This document shows positions 7,253 to 15,676 of a stretch of 64,000 nt of DNA, piece after piece (within the stretch, counting starts at the first letter, position 1; each line of letters begins with the position of its first letter). Under the pieces are notes generated by a model. That model worked only from the letters and a program-made list of their open reading frames with translations. It ran no database searches and was not told the DNA's origin. Source of the DNA: Oscillospiraceae bacterium (GTDB lineage: Bacteria; Bacillota_A; Clostridia; Oscillospirales; JAAYXM01). Made by a program: the position numbers and the translations under genes. Location: NCBI GenBank assembly GCA_017532355.1, contig JAFXJK010000058.1:47419-111418 (forward strand), read 5' to 3'.

Positions 7253-8884
7253 TTATTTTATCGTAACTCCGTCAAAGTCGCCAAGCCCCGAGAGGAGCTC
7301 GTCAATTCCGCTGGTTTCGGGAACTTCAACCTTGACGCCGCCTGCGGTGATAATGATGCCGGGGGCAACCTTTTCCGTCGCAGCGCGGAGAATGTCCATA
7401 TTTTCTGTTTTTCTGAGCATCTGCATTGCAAACTCTTTTTCGCTTGAAAGAGTCAGCATATTATCCGAAAGTGTAGCGCAAATGCTTCCAAAGAGAGGAG
7501 TAACGCCGGGAGAAAGCTTGCCTCGCGCTTCATTGAGTATCTTTTTCCATAGCTCGTCTGCACTTCCCGACGGTACCGCAGGCGAGCTCTTGCGCTCGGG
7601 TGCAGGGACTGACTCGGACGCCTTTTCAACGGGTTTTGGCTCTTCCTTTTTCGGAGGAGGCGTAGCCTCTTTCTTTACCGGTTCGTCAATATCAAACGGG
7701 GGAGCATCGACTGCCGATGTCTTCTGAACAACAGCGCCGTTTGATATCAAGTCCGAAAGCTCGTTTACTCTCGCGACGATTGAGGAAAGGTCTTCCTTTA
7801 TCGCGCCCTGACATAAACGAACACAGCAGATTTCCGCGTCGATTCGCTTGTTTGAGCTTTGTGCGATTGCGCTTGTCGCGGCCTGAAGTGTTTCTATAAC
7901 GGAGCATAGGCGAAGAGTGTCAAATCCCTCGCCAAGCTCTGTAAGCTCTGCCTTGGTATATCTTGCGCTGAGGTTTGGGATAGCGTCCATGTTGGCGGTT
8001 TTCGAGATAAGAACATCTCTGAAAATCTCTGCAAGCTCGGTGAGAACCGAGTTTATATTTTTACCGCCCGAGTAAATCTCATTGAGAAGAGAAAGTGTTG
8101 TTTTAAGGTCGTGATGTGCGATAGAAACCGCCATATCATACGTCTGCTTCTTGCCTGCAAGGCCGACGATGTCTTCAACCGTTTCGCGCGTAACGCGTTC
8201 GCCCGACATAGAAATGCACTGGTCAAGAAGAGAGAGCGCGTCGCGCATTGCGCCGTCAGAAAGACCTGCGATATATTCTGCAGCTGCAGGGTCGAGCTCT
8301 GTGCCTTCGTTTTTTGCAATGAAGATAAGGCGCTCGGAGATAGCTGAAAGAGGAATGCGTTTAAAGACAAATCTCTGGCAACGGGAAGCGATTGTCGCAG
8401 GGACTTTGTGAAGCTCAGTCGTTGCGAGAATGAAGACGACGTGTGCAGGGGGCTCTTCCATAATCTTCAAAAGCGCGTTGAAAGCCGCCGTAGAGAACAT
8501 GTGGACCTCGTCGATTATGTACACCCTCTTCTTGACGTTTGCAGGGGAGTAAATCGCTTCGTCACGAAGGTCGCGGACATAGTCAACGCCGTTGTTTGAA
8601 GCCGCGTCAATTTCGACGATGTCGAGGATTTCCCCGCTGGAGATGCCGAGGCACGACGGACACTTGTTACACGGGTTTCCGTGGAACGGATTCTCACAGT
8701 TTATAGCTTTTGAGAGAATTTTTGCACAGGTCGTCTTTCCGGTGCCGCGGGAACCGGAAAACAAATATGCATGAGAAGTATGTCCCGTTTCGACCTGACG
8801 AGTGAGAGTATCGCATATTGCGCCTTGACCGACTACGTCGGAAAACGCCTGCGGTCTCCACTTGCGGTAAAGAGCCTGATACAT
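7253..8884 (-). CDS. dnaX: DNA polymerase III subunit gamma/tau
   Basis: A 543-residue clamp-loader ATPase. I place the start at ATG 8884 ('MYQALYRKWRPQ'), the usual DnaX beginning, with AAGAGGTA seven bases upstream; the longer frame to 8932 would run into the SRP RNA. It shows the P-loop 'GSRGTGKT' (about residues 44-51), the four-cysteine zinc module with 'NKCPSC', the DEVH Walker B ('IIDEVHMFS'), and a Pro/Lys-rich linker before the tau C-terminal domain. It loads the beta clamp and bridges polymerase and helicase. It overlaps nothing and precedes ybaB by 18 bases. Confidence 0.97.
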   Translation of the reverse strand: MYQALYRKWRPQAFSDVVGQGAICDTLTRQVETGHTSHAYLFSGSRGTGKTTCAKILSKAINCENPFHGNPCNKCPSCLGISSGEILDIVEIDAASNNGVDYVRDLRDEAIYSPANVKKRVYIIDEVHMFSTAAFNALLKIMEEPPAHVVFILATTELHKVPATIASRCQRFVFKRIPLSAISERLIFIAKNEGTELDPAAAEYIAGLSDGAMRDALSLLDQCISMSGERVTRETVEDIVGLAGKKQTYDMAVSIAHHDLKTTLSLLNEIYSGGKNINSVLTELAEIFRDVLISKTANMDAIPNLSARYTKAELTELGEGFDTLRLCSVIETLQAATSAIAQSSNKRIDAEICCVRLCQGAIKEDLSSIVARVNELSDLISNGAVVQKTSAVDAPPFDIDEPVKKEATPPPKKEEPKPVEKASESVPAPERKSSPAVPSGSADELWKKILNEARGKLSPGVTPLFGSICATLSDNMLTLSSEKEFAMQMLRKTENMDILRAATEKVAPGIIITAGGVKVEVPETSGIDELLSGLGDFDGVTIK

Positions 8885-8907
8885 CACAAAATACCTCTTA
8901 CTTTCAC

Positions 8908-9207
8908 TTTGACACATTGCACGACCGCACACCCAACTCTCGACAGCAGAAGTATGTGCGGAATTTATACAGACAGCTCAAGGCCGGCACGCCCACGGCA
9001 CACAAAGAAAACCGCTTAATGCTGCTCGGTTCCCCGCCTGACATGGTTCACAGCCCTTTGTTGCGCAGGACCGACCTATCAACACTGTATATATAACCCT
9101 GCCACACACAACTGAGCCTCAAATCGGGAATTCGCCCCTGCTATAGCGGTTTGCAGGTACAGGGCACCGCTGACTCCCCGGATAGTGCGGTCTTGCAATG
9201 TGTCAAA
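8908..9207 (-). ncRNA. ffs: Signal recognition particle RNA, large (Alu-containing) type
   Basis: This 339-base space between asnA and dnaX encodes SRP RNA on the minus strand. The S-domain hallmark is present: GTCCTGCGCAA, then GAACCATGTCAGG, a GGAA tetraloop and AGCAGCA. Toward the 5' end are the Alu-domain sequences seen in Bacillota SRP RNAs (GCGGTGCCCTGTACC, CGCTATAGCAGGG). The two ends (9185-9207 and 8908-8929) are complementary over about 20 bases, closing the long helix. The RNA scaffolds Ffh for co-translational targeting. Ends are estimated to within about ten bases; TATACT at 9212-9207 may be its -10 box. Confidence 0.93.
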
Positions 9208-9223
9208 GTATAGAATATAAAAA

Positions 9224-10234
9224 TTACAAAAGCTTGATTCCGTGCTTGCGGCAGACTTCAACGTCTGCTGAAGGCCATACGGACGACTGAACCTCGCCAA
9301 CGTGAGCACAATTGAGAAGAAACATACAGAGTCTTGACTGACCGATGCCGCCGCCGATGGTGTAGGGAAGCTCACCGGAGACGAGAGCTTTCTGGAAGGG
9401 AAGCTCGAGCCTGTCCTCGCAGCCTTCTGCCTTCAGCTGGGAGAGAAGAGCCTCTTCGTCAACGCGGATTCCCATTGAGGAAATCTCAAACGGACAGTCG
9501 AGAAGCGGATAGTAAAGGACGATGTCGCCGTTGAGTGTCCAATCGTCATAGTCGGGAGAGCGGCCATCGTGCTTGCCGCCGCTCTTCAGCTTTCCGCCAA
9601 TCTGCGAGATGAATACTGCACCATATTCCTTTGCAATTGCGTGCTCGCGCTGTTTGCCGGTGAGGTCAGGATATCTCTCCTCAAGCTCATAAGTGGAGAA
9701 GAAGGAGATTTCGTCGGGAAGCTTTTTAGCTGTTCCGAAGGCTTTTGAAACCTCGTTCTCAGCATCCTTTACAACCTTATATATTTTACGGACGATGTCC
9801 TGCAAAAATTCGGTTTTTCTGTCGCTCTTGTCAATGACGAGCTCCCAGTCCCACTGGTCAACGTAGATTGAGTGGAGATTATCTGTCATTTCGTCACGGC
9901 GGATAGCGTTCATGTCCGTATAGAGACCCTCGCCGACGCCAAAGCCGTATTCCTTGAGCGCCATTCTCTTCCACTTCGCAAGCGAATGGACGATTTCATA
10001 AACGCTTCCGGGCTGCTCAAGAAGGTCAAACGCTACGGGACGCTCGATACCGTTGAGGTTATCATTGAGCCCCGTTCCGCTCTTTACCATAAGCGGTGCG
10101 CTGACACGCTCGAGATGAAGAGCCTCAGCAAGCTTTCTCTCGAACATATCCTTTATCATTTTTACCCCACGCTCGGTCTCGCGAATCGACATTTTTCTGT
10201 CGTAGCCCGTGGGGAGAATAAGTCTTTCTTTCAT
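9224..10234 (-). CDS. asnA: Aspartate-ammonia ligase (asparagine synthetase A)
   Basis: A 336-residue AsnA of normal length. It makes asparagine from aspartate, ammonia and ATP through an aspartyl-adenylate and is a relative of class II tRNA synthetases. Visible family segments are 'KSGTGLNDNLNG' (residues 51-62), 'RRDEMTDNLHSIYVDQWDWE', 'LNGDIVLYYPLL' and the C-terminal class II motif 3-like 'GGGIGQSRLCMFLL'. It lies 13 bases downstream of glnA, so the ammonia-assimilating enzyme and the ammonia-dependent asparagine synthetase are probably one transcription unit. Confidence 0.97.
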   Translation of the reverse strand: MKERLILPTGYDRKMSIRETERGVKMIKDMFERKLAEALHLERVSAPLMVKSGTGLNDNLNGIERPVAFDLLEQPGSVYEIVHSLAKWKRMALKEYGFGVGEGLYTDMNAIRRDEMTDNLHSIYVDQWDWELVIDKSDRKTEFLQDIVRKIYKVVKDAENEVSKAFGTAKKLPDEISFFSTYELEERYPDLTGKQREHAIAKEYGAVFISQIGGKLKSGGKHDGRSPDYDDWTLNGDIVLYYPLLDCPFEISSMGIRVDEEALLSQLKAEGCEDRLELPFQKALVSGELPYTIGGGIGQSRLCMFLLNCAHVGEVQSSVWPSADVEVCRKHGIKLL

Positions 10235-10247
10235 AGGGCAATACCTC

Positions 10248-11579
10248 TTAATACTTGATTAAATACCTGTTGACTTCCCAATCGTGAACGGTGGTAGTGT
10301 ATTCGTGCCATTCGCGACGCTTTGCTTCTATGTACTTCGGAGAGATGTGGTCGCCGATTGTCTCAATGAGAAGCTCGTCACGCTCAAATTCGTCAACTGC
10401 TTCCGAGAGATTTTTCGGAAGAGAGAGGATGTTGTTTTCGCGAAGCTCTTTCTTTGACATCTCAAAGATGTTGGAGTCGCAGGCAGGAGGCGGTGTAAGA
10501 CCGCGCTTGATGCCGTCAAGACCTGCTGCAAGCACTGCTGCAAAAGCAAGGTACGGGTTTGCTGCAGGGTCGGGGTTTCTTATCTCGATTCGGCTGCCCT
10601 CGCCGCGCGCGTTCGGAACACGAACGAGCGGACTACGGTTCTTTGCAGACCATGCGATGTAAACAGGAGCTTCATATCCGATAACGAGACGCTTATAGGA
10701 GTTAACAAGCGGATTCGTGACAGCGCACATTCCGCGTGCGTGCTCAAGGACACCTGCGATGAAGGAATATGCCTCATTGCTTAAGCCGAGCTCATCGTCT
10801 GCGTTGTAGAAGATATTCTTTCCGTTCTTTGAAAGGGAAATATTTATGTGCATGCCGGAGCCGCAGATGCCGTAAATCGGCTTCGGCATAAATGTAGCGT
10901 GGAGGCCGTTCTTCTGTGCGATGGTCTTTACAACGAGCTTGAATGTGATTATGTTATCTGCGGTGGAAAGAGCCTCGCCGTATTTGAAATCAATCTCGTG
11001 CTGACTGTCAGCGTTTTCGTGGTGAGAAGCTTCAATCTCAAAGCCCATTGCCTCAAGGTAGCGGCACATCTCGCGGCGGACGTTCTCGTCAGTATCGACG
11101 GGGCCGAGGTCAAAGTAACCTGCGCGGTCGTTTCTGATAGCTGTCGGGTTTCCGTTCTCGTCCGTCTTGAAGAGGAAAAACTCGGCTTCAGGGCCGACGT
11201 TTACGGTGTATCCCATCTCTGCTGCATCTGCAAGGACGCGCTTGAGAACGTTTCTCGGGTCACCCGTAAAGGGGTCGCCGTGCGTGTCGTAAACATCGCA
11301 GATAAGGCGAGCTACGCGACCGCCATCGTCTTCAATCCACGGCAAAACGCAGAAAGAGTTGAGGTCGGGGTAGAGATACATATCCGATTCCTCAACGCGG
11401 ACAAAGCCTTCGATGGAAGAACCGTCAAACATACATTTGTTGTCAAGGGCATGGGAAAGCTGTCGCGCAGTAATCGAAACGTTCTTCATTGTACCGAAAA
11501 TGTCGGTAAACTGCAAACGGATGAACTGGACGTTCTGTTCCTTAACTATTCTTTCGATGTCTTCACGAGTGTAACCCAT
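10248..11579 (-). CDS. glnA: Glutamine synthetase type I
   Basis: A 443-residue GSI of the short alpha type found in Bacillota, without the adenylylation segment of the beta type as far as I can see. Motifs include '[11 protein letters not shown]', '[17 protein letters not shown]', the ATP region '[19 protein letters not shown]' and the C-terminal '[15 protein letters not shown]'. It condenses glutamate and ammonia with ATP. ATG 11579 follows AAGGAGG and a good promoter overlaps the end of the upstream gene. I see no GlnR-type operator or regulator nearby; the enzyme is likely controlled by feedback. Confidence 0.97.
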   Translation of the reverse strand: MGYTREDIERIVKEQNVQFIRLQFTDIFGTMKNVSITARQLSHALDNKCMFDGSSIEGFVRVEESDMYLYPDLNSFCVLPWIEDDGGRVARLICDVYDTHGDPFTGDPRNVLKRVLADAAEMGYTVNVGPEAEFFLFKTDENGNPTAIRNDRAGYFDLGPVDTDENVRREMCRYLEAMGFEIEASHHENADSQHEIDFKYGEALSTADNIITFKLVVKTIAQKNGLHATFMPKPIYGICGSGMHINISLSKNGKNIFYNADDELGLSNEAYSFIAGVLEHARGMCAVTNPLVNSYKRLVIGYEAPVYIAWSAKNRSPLVRVPNARGEGSRIEIRNPDPAANPYLAFAAVLAAGLDGIKRGLTPPPACDSNIFEMSKKELRENNILSLPKNLSEAVDEFERDELLIETIGDHISPKYIEAKRREWHEYTTTVHDWEVNRYLIKY

Positions 11580-11615
11580 GTCAAAACCTCCTTGTATGGA
11601 TGTGGATAATACATT

Positions 11616-11644
11616 ATTCTATCACGAAAAACGCTATTTTTCAA
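11616..11644 (-). promoter_or_regulatory. Sigma-A promoter for glnA-asnA
   Basis: TTGAAA (11644-11639), 17 bases, TAGAAT (11621-11616) on the minus strand. It overlaps the last bases of the radical SAM gene, so glnA can be transcribed separately from the upstream run. Confidence 0.7.
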
Positions 11645-12632
11645 GCCTAACCTCACCACTTTTGAGCGAGGCGTCCCCCTTGACAGAGATTTTTGAAAAT
11701 CCGTATTTTTCGCAAAGAAAAAGCTTGTTTTGTTTCTGTATTCCGCTCATTGCCGAAATACGTTTCGGAGAGACGAAGAGAGTAATCTCGCCGCCTGAAA
11801 TTCCCTTGCTTTCGATTTCTTTCTCCGCAGAGGCAAGGTATCTTGCCGCCTGTGCCATTTCGCCGAGGGCAGGGTGATATGCGCCGGCAAGGGCGTCTCC
11901 GTCTGACAAGTCCTCGGTAGGGTTGAGACCGAAGCGTATTATCGGAATGTTGGCAGCTTCGAAAATGTCTATGATTTTTGCGCCGAGGGTCGCCGCCTCT
12001 TCGGGCGATGCAGGGACATATTTTCCCTCGCGCCAGAGCACTTCAAGCGCGGTATCGCGAACAACAACGGTCGGATAAACTCTTACGGCATTGGGTAGGA
12101 GACTTGCAAGCTCCCGTGCGGTATTGATGTCTTTTTCATCATCCGAACACGGAAGATGTGTCATCATTTGCAGAACGAGATTAAAGCCGTGACTTTTTAT
12201 GAGCGTTGATGCCTTTCTCACGTGCTCTGCCGTGTGACCTCTGCCTGATGCCCGAAGGACAGAATCGTCCATCGATTGCGCGCCGAGCTCAATCGTTCGG
12301 ACACCGTAGCGGGAGAGGGTATTAAGTATATCATCACTTATGCAATCGGGGCGCGTGGATATGCGTATGTTTAAAACGTCGCCGCCCTCGATAAAGGGTG
12401 AGACCGCACCGAGATACTCGTTTAAAAGAGTGTCGCCGACTGCCGTAAAGCTACCGCCGTAAAACGCAACCTCGCAAGGGAGTTTTGCCCTCTCAAGCGA
12501 GGACGCTATCGTGCGGCTGACGTCATCTCCCGTCGGGGGGATGAGAGTACCTGCAATTTTCTTCTGATTGCAGAAAACACAATCGTGCGGACAGCCGACA
12601 TGAGGAATAAAAATCGGAATGATAGAGCCCAT
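11634..12632 (-). CDS. Elp3-like radical SAM protein
   Basis: A 332-residue radical SAM enzyme with the cluster motif CxxxCxxC at Cys14, Cys18 and Cys21 ('CPHDCVFC') and the following 'AFYGGSFTAV' glycine-rich SAM segment. The rest resembles the Elp3/COG1243-type half-size proteins of Clostridia that lie next to rnc. It lacks a visible acetyltransferase domain, so it is not a full Elp3. Its start ATG overlaps the rnc stop region by one base (both at 12632), so the two are translationally coupled. The reaction is not known; RNA modification is a guess from family and neighbours. Confidence 0.85.
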   Translation of the reverse strand: MGSIIPIFIPHVGCPHDCVFCNQKKIAGTLIPPTGDDVSRTIASSLERAKLPCEVAFYGGSFTAVGDTLLNEYLGAVSPFIEGGDVLNIRISTRPDCISDDILNTLSRYGVRTIELGAQSMDDSVLRASGRGHTAEHVRKASTLIKSHGFNLVLQMMTHLPCSDDEKDINTARELASLLPNAVRVYPTVVVRDTALEVLWREGKYVPASPEEAATLGAKIIDIFEAANIPIIRFGLNPTEDLSDGDALAGAYHPALGEMAQAARYLASAEKEIESKGISGGEITLFVSPKRISAMSGIQKQNKLFLCEKYGFSKISVKGDASLKSGEVRLEK

Positions 12633-13336
12633 TATTCTATGCCCATAAGCTTGAGAGCTTCGTGCGCCGCCATCTGTTCGGCTTCCTTCTTGCTCTTTCC
12701 GTGTCCCTGACCTATGGGGTTTGAGTTTATAAGAACCTCAACGACGAACGAGCGCTCATGGTCGGGACCGTTTGACTCAAGCATACGGTAAGAGAGCTTT
12801 TCGCCGCGGTTTTTCTGGACGATTTCCTGGAGTGCAGTCTTGTAGTCTGTGAGCTTGTCCTCAAAGTCTGTATCAGCTTCAAAAACAAACTTTTTTATAA
12901 ATGCGCGAGCCTCATCCTCTCCGGAGTCGAGGTAAATTGCACCGATAACCGCTTCAAAAGCATCGGCAAGGATTGAATCGCGGTTTCTTCCACCGCCGCT
13001 TTCCTCACCGTGACCGAGAAGGAGCTCGTCACCGAGCTTTATCTCGCGTGCACGCTCGCAGAGTGCGCCTGTGCAGACGAGAGCGGAGCGCATTTTTGTG
13101 AGCTCGCCTTCAGGATGGTCGGGATATTTTTTAAAAAGATACAGCGCGGTATTCATACCGAGTACGGAGTCGCCGAGAAACTCAAGACGTTCGTTGTCGT
13201 GGACACCGAGCGCACGCTTTTCGTTTGCATAAGAGCTGTGCGTGAGCGCACGTGTGAGGAGCTCGATATTTTTAAAAGTATATCCTATTCTCTTTTGAAA
13301 ATCACGGAGATTTTCAGAAACAGGTGTCTTATTCAT
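12632..13336 (-). CDS. rnc: Ribonuclease III
   Basis: A 234-residue RNase III that cuts double-stranded RNA, including rRNA precursors. The signature 'ERLEFLGDSVLG' (about residues 44-55) carries the metal-binding acids, a second 'DAFEAVIGAIYLD' segment completes the nuclease domain, and a double-stranded RNA-binding domain follows from about residue 160 ('DYKTALQEIVQ' to 'KKEAEQMAAHEAL'). The start overlaps the end of plsX by eight bases and the end touches the radical SAM gene, so it is inside a tightly packed operon. Confidence 0.97.
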   Translation of the reverse strand: MNKTPVSENLRDFQKRIGYTFKNIELLTRALTHSSYANEKRALGVHDNERLEFLGDSVLGMNTALYLFKKYPDHPEGELTKMRSALVCTGALCERAREIKLGDELLLGHGEESGGGRNRDSILADAFEAVIGAIYLDSGEDEARAFIKKFVFEADTDFEDKLTDYKTALQEIVQKNRGEKLSYRMLESNGPDHERSFVVEVLINSNPIGQGHGKSKKEAEQMAAHEALKLMGIE

Positions 13337-14354
13337 TGTCAGATTCCTCTTTTTTAAGGCTTTCTTCTATGAGGTCGCAAACCTTCGCGTCATAGCAGAG
13401 CTTTGCCTGAAGAATACAGTTGCAGATAGCCTCTGCCTTTGAAGAGCCGTGAGCCTTGACGATGGGCTTCTTCACACCGAGAAGCGGTGCGCCGCCGGCT
13501 TTGTTATAGTCAACCTTATTGCGGAAGCCGCTTATGGATTTTTTGAGGAGGAGTCCCGAAATCTTGCCGATGAGCGAAGAATAAAATACGTTCTTGAGCT
13601 CTCTTGCAAAGTAGAGGCCGATGCCTTCCATTGTCTTGAGATAGATATTGCCCGAGAAACCGTCGGCAACGATAACGTCAACCTTTCCGAGAGGGCCGTC
13701 GCGGCCTTCTATGTTTCCGACGAAGTTGATTTCGCCTCTATTATGCGCATCACACAGAACCTTATACGCAGCCTTGTGAAGCTCGGTTCCCTTGTGGTCT
13801 TCCGTACCGTTGTTCAAAAGACCTACCTTCGGAGAGGGGATACCCATAACCTTTTCAGCGTAGAAAGAGCCCATGAGAGCAAACTGATAGAGATATTCGG
13901 GAGTACACTCAACATTTGCACCGCTGTCGCAGAGGACGGAGTTTCCCGTAGCTGTCGGGGTAACGGGAGTGAGTGCTGCGCGGCGGATGCCGCGAATACG
14001 CTTGACGATAAGCGTTGCCTGAGTGAGGAGTGCACCGGTGTTTCCTGCGGAAACGAGAACATCTCCTTCTCCGTCAGCGAGAAGCTTGAGGGCCACTCTC
14101 ATTGAGGAGTCGGGCTTTTCCTTCATAACGGAAAGCGGGTCATCATGCATTTCGACAACTTCGCTTGCATTTACGACAGTGAGTCGTCCCGCGGTCTTTC
14201 CGGCAGGGTCATTTTCCTTTATAAGAGGGAGAAGAACATCTTCCTTGCCGACGAGGATAATTTCGCCGTCGAGCTTTCCTGTTGCGAGGATTGCCGCCTT
14301 GACAAATTCAAGCGCGCCGTTGTCGCTTCCCATGGTATCGAGGATTACTTTCAT
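13329..14354 (-). CDS. plsX: Phosphate acyltransferase PlsX
   Basis: A 341-residue PlsX, which turns acyl-ACP into acyl-phosphate for phospholipid synthesis at the membrane surface. Features are the start '[18 protein letters not shown]', '[10 protein letters not shown]' (about 107-116), '[16 protein letters not shown]' and '[16 protein letters not shown]'. ATG 14354 overlaps the trmFO stop by four bases. In many Bacillota fab genes and acpP sit between plsX and rnc; here plsX and rnc overlap directly, so those genes must be elsewhere. Confidence 0.96.
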   Translation of the reverse strand: MKVILDTMGSDNGALEFVKAAILATGKLDGEIILVGKEDVLLPLIKENDPAGKTAGRLTVVNASEVVEMHDDPLSVMKEKPDSSMRVALKLLADGEGDVLVSAGNTGALLTQATLIVKRIRGIRRAALTPVTPTATGNSVLCDSGANVECTPEYLYQFALMGSFYAEKVMGIPSPKVGLLNNGTEDHKGTELHKAAYKVLCDAHNRGEINFVGNIEGRDGPLGKVDVIVADGFSGNIYLKTMEGIGLYFARELKNVFYSSLIGKISGLLLKKSISGFRNKVDYNKAGGAPLLGVKKPIVKAHGSSKAEAICNCILQAKLCYDAKVCDLIEESLKKEESDNE

Positions 14355-15676
14355 TTTTTATCTTCCCCCTGTAATTTTTCTACAATTCTGTCAATTATAT
14401 CGAGTGACCTCTTCGCAAGAAGCGCGTTTTTTTCTTTCTTAACACGTACGCGCTCGGCAAGCGGCGGAATAATGCCAAAGGTTATGTTCATCGGCTGAAA
14501 ATCGCCTACACTTCCCGAACTTACATAGATGGAAAGGGCGCCAAGTGCCGTTTCCTGAGGAAATGCGATTGCCTCGCGACCGAGCAGTCTGCACGCAAGA
14601 GTCAGTCCTGCAAGAAGCCCTGAAGCGGCAGATTCGACATACCCCTCAACTCCTGTCATCTGACCTGCAAAGCAGATGTCGGAATCCGTGCGGAGAGAGT
14701 AGTCGCGCGAAAGCAGCTTCGGAGACTTTATGTATGTATTTCGGTGCATAACGCCGTATCTGACAAATTCTGCATTTCTAAGCGCAGGAATCATGGAGAA
14801 AACGCGTTTCTGCTCGCCGAATTTGAGGTGAGTCTGAAATCCCACGAGGTTGTAGAGTGTTCCTTCGCGGTTGTCGCGGCGAAGCTGAACAACGGCATAG
14901 GGGGTAATCCCTGTCTTCGGGTCACGAAGACCTACGGGCTTGAGCGGTCCGTAGCGGAGAGTTTCAAAGCCGCGTTTTGCCATAACTTCAACGGGCATAC
15001 ATCCCTCGAAGACATTGTCGTCTTCAAAACCGTGAATCTCAGCACACTCGGCAGAGGTAAGAGCCTCCCAGAATGCGCGGTATTCGTCCTCTGTCATTGG
15101 GCAGTTTATATAGTCTGCCTCACCCTTGTCGTAGCGCGACTTGAAGTACGCACTTTCCATATCGACGCTTTCAAAGGTGACGATTGGCGCCGCCGCATCG
15201 AAAAAGCCGAGGTATTCCTCATTACCGAGGAGAGCCCTGATAGAAGAGGAAAGAGGCTCTTCGGTAAGAGGCCCTGTCGCGATGATGAGAGGACGAACAT
15301 CGGGAATTGATGTGATTTCGCCCGTTACGACAGTTATGTTTTTATGATTTTTAATCTTTTCCGTAATATACGCGGAAAACTTTTCGCGGTCAACTGCAAG
15401 CGCACCGCCTGCCTGGACGCGCGTCGCGTCTGCTGCCTGAATTATCAGCGAGTTCAGCCTGCGCATTTCCTCTTTGAGAAGACCGACCGCGTTTTCAACC
15501 GCCGCGGCGCGAAGAGAGTTTGAACAAACAAGCTCTGCAAATCCACCTGATTTGTGTGCAGGGGAGAACTTTTCGGGCTTCATTTCATAGAGAGTTACGT
15601 TAATACCTGCTTCAGCAAGCTGCCATGCAGCTTCGCATCCTGCAAGGCCTGCGCCTATAATATATGCATTTCTCAC
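14351..15676 (-). CDS. trmFO: Folate/FAD-dependent tRNA (uracil-54) methyltransferase TrmFO
   Basis: A 441-residue TrmFO, which methylates U54 in the tRNA T-loop using methylene-tetrahydrofolate and FAD. The N-terminal dinucleotide-binding motif '[16 protein letters not shown]' starts at residue 6. Other family stretches are '[10 protein letters not shown]', '[18 protein letters not shown]', '[11 protein letters not shown]', '[18 protein letters not shown]' and the closing 'FGIIPPL'. It directly follows topA with no gap, as in B. subtilis and its relatives, and is coupled to plsX by a four-base overlap. Confidence 0.97.
   Translation of the reverse strand: MRNAYIIGAGLAGCEAAWQLAEAGINVTLYEMKPEKFSPAHKSGGFAELVCSNSLRAAAVENAVGLLKEEMRRLNSLIIQAADATRVQAGGALAVDREKFSAYITEKIKNHKNITVVTGEITSIPDVRPLIIATGPLTEEPLSSSIRALLGNEEYLGFFDAAAPIVTFESVDMESAYFKSRYDKGEADYINCPMTEDEYRAFWEALTSAECAEIHGFEDDNVFEGCMPVEVMAKRGFETLRYGPLKPVGLRDPKTGITPYAVVQLRRDNREGTLYNLVGFQTHLKFGEQKRVFSMIPALRNAEFVRYGVMHRNTYIKSPKLLSRDYSLRTDSDICFAGQMTGVEGYVESAASGLLAGLTLACRLLGREAIAFPQETALGALSIYVSSGSVGDFQPMNITFGIIPPLAERVRVKKEKNALLAKRSLDIIDRIVEKLQGEDKK

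Noticed and set aside
8885..8932. Longer start for dnaX at 8932
   Set aside because: The added residues overlap the 3' end of the SRP RNA and no ribosome site precedes it. ATG 8884 gives the family's usual N-terminus.
10848..11609. A 253-codon plus-strand frame opposite glnA
   Set aside because: It is an antisense shadow of glnA, with no family pattern and no ribosome site.
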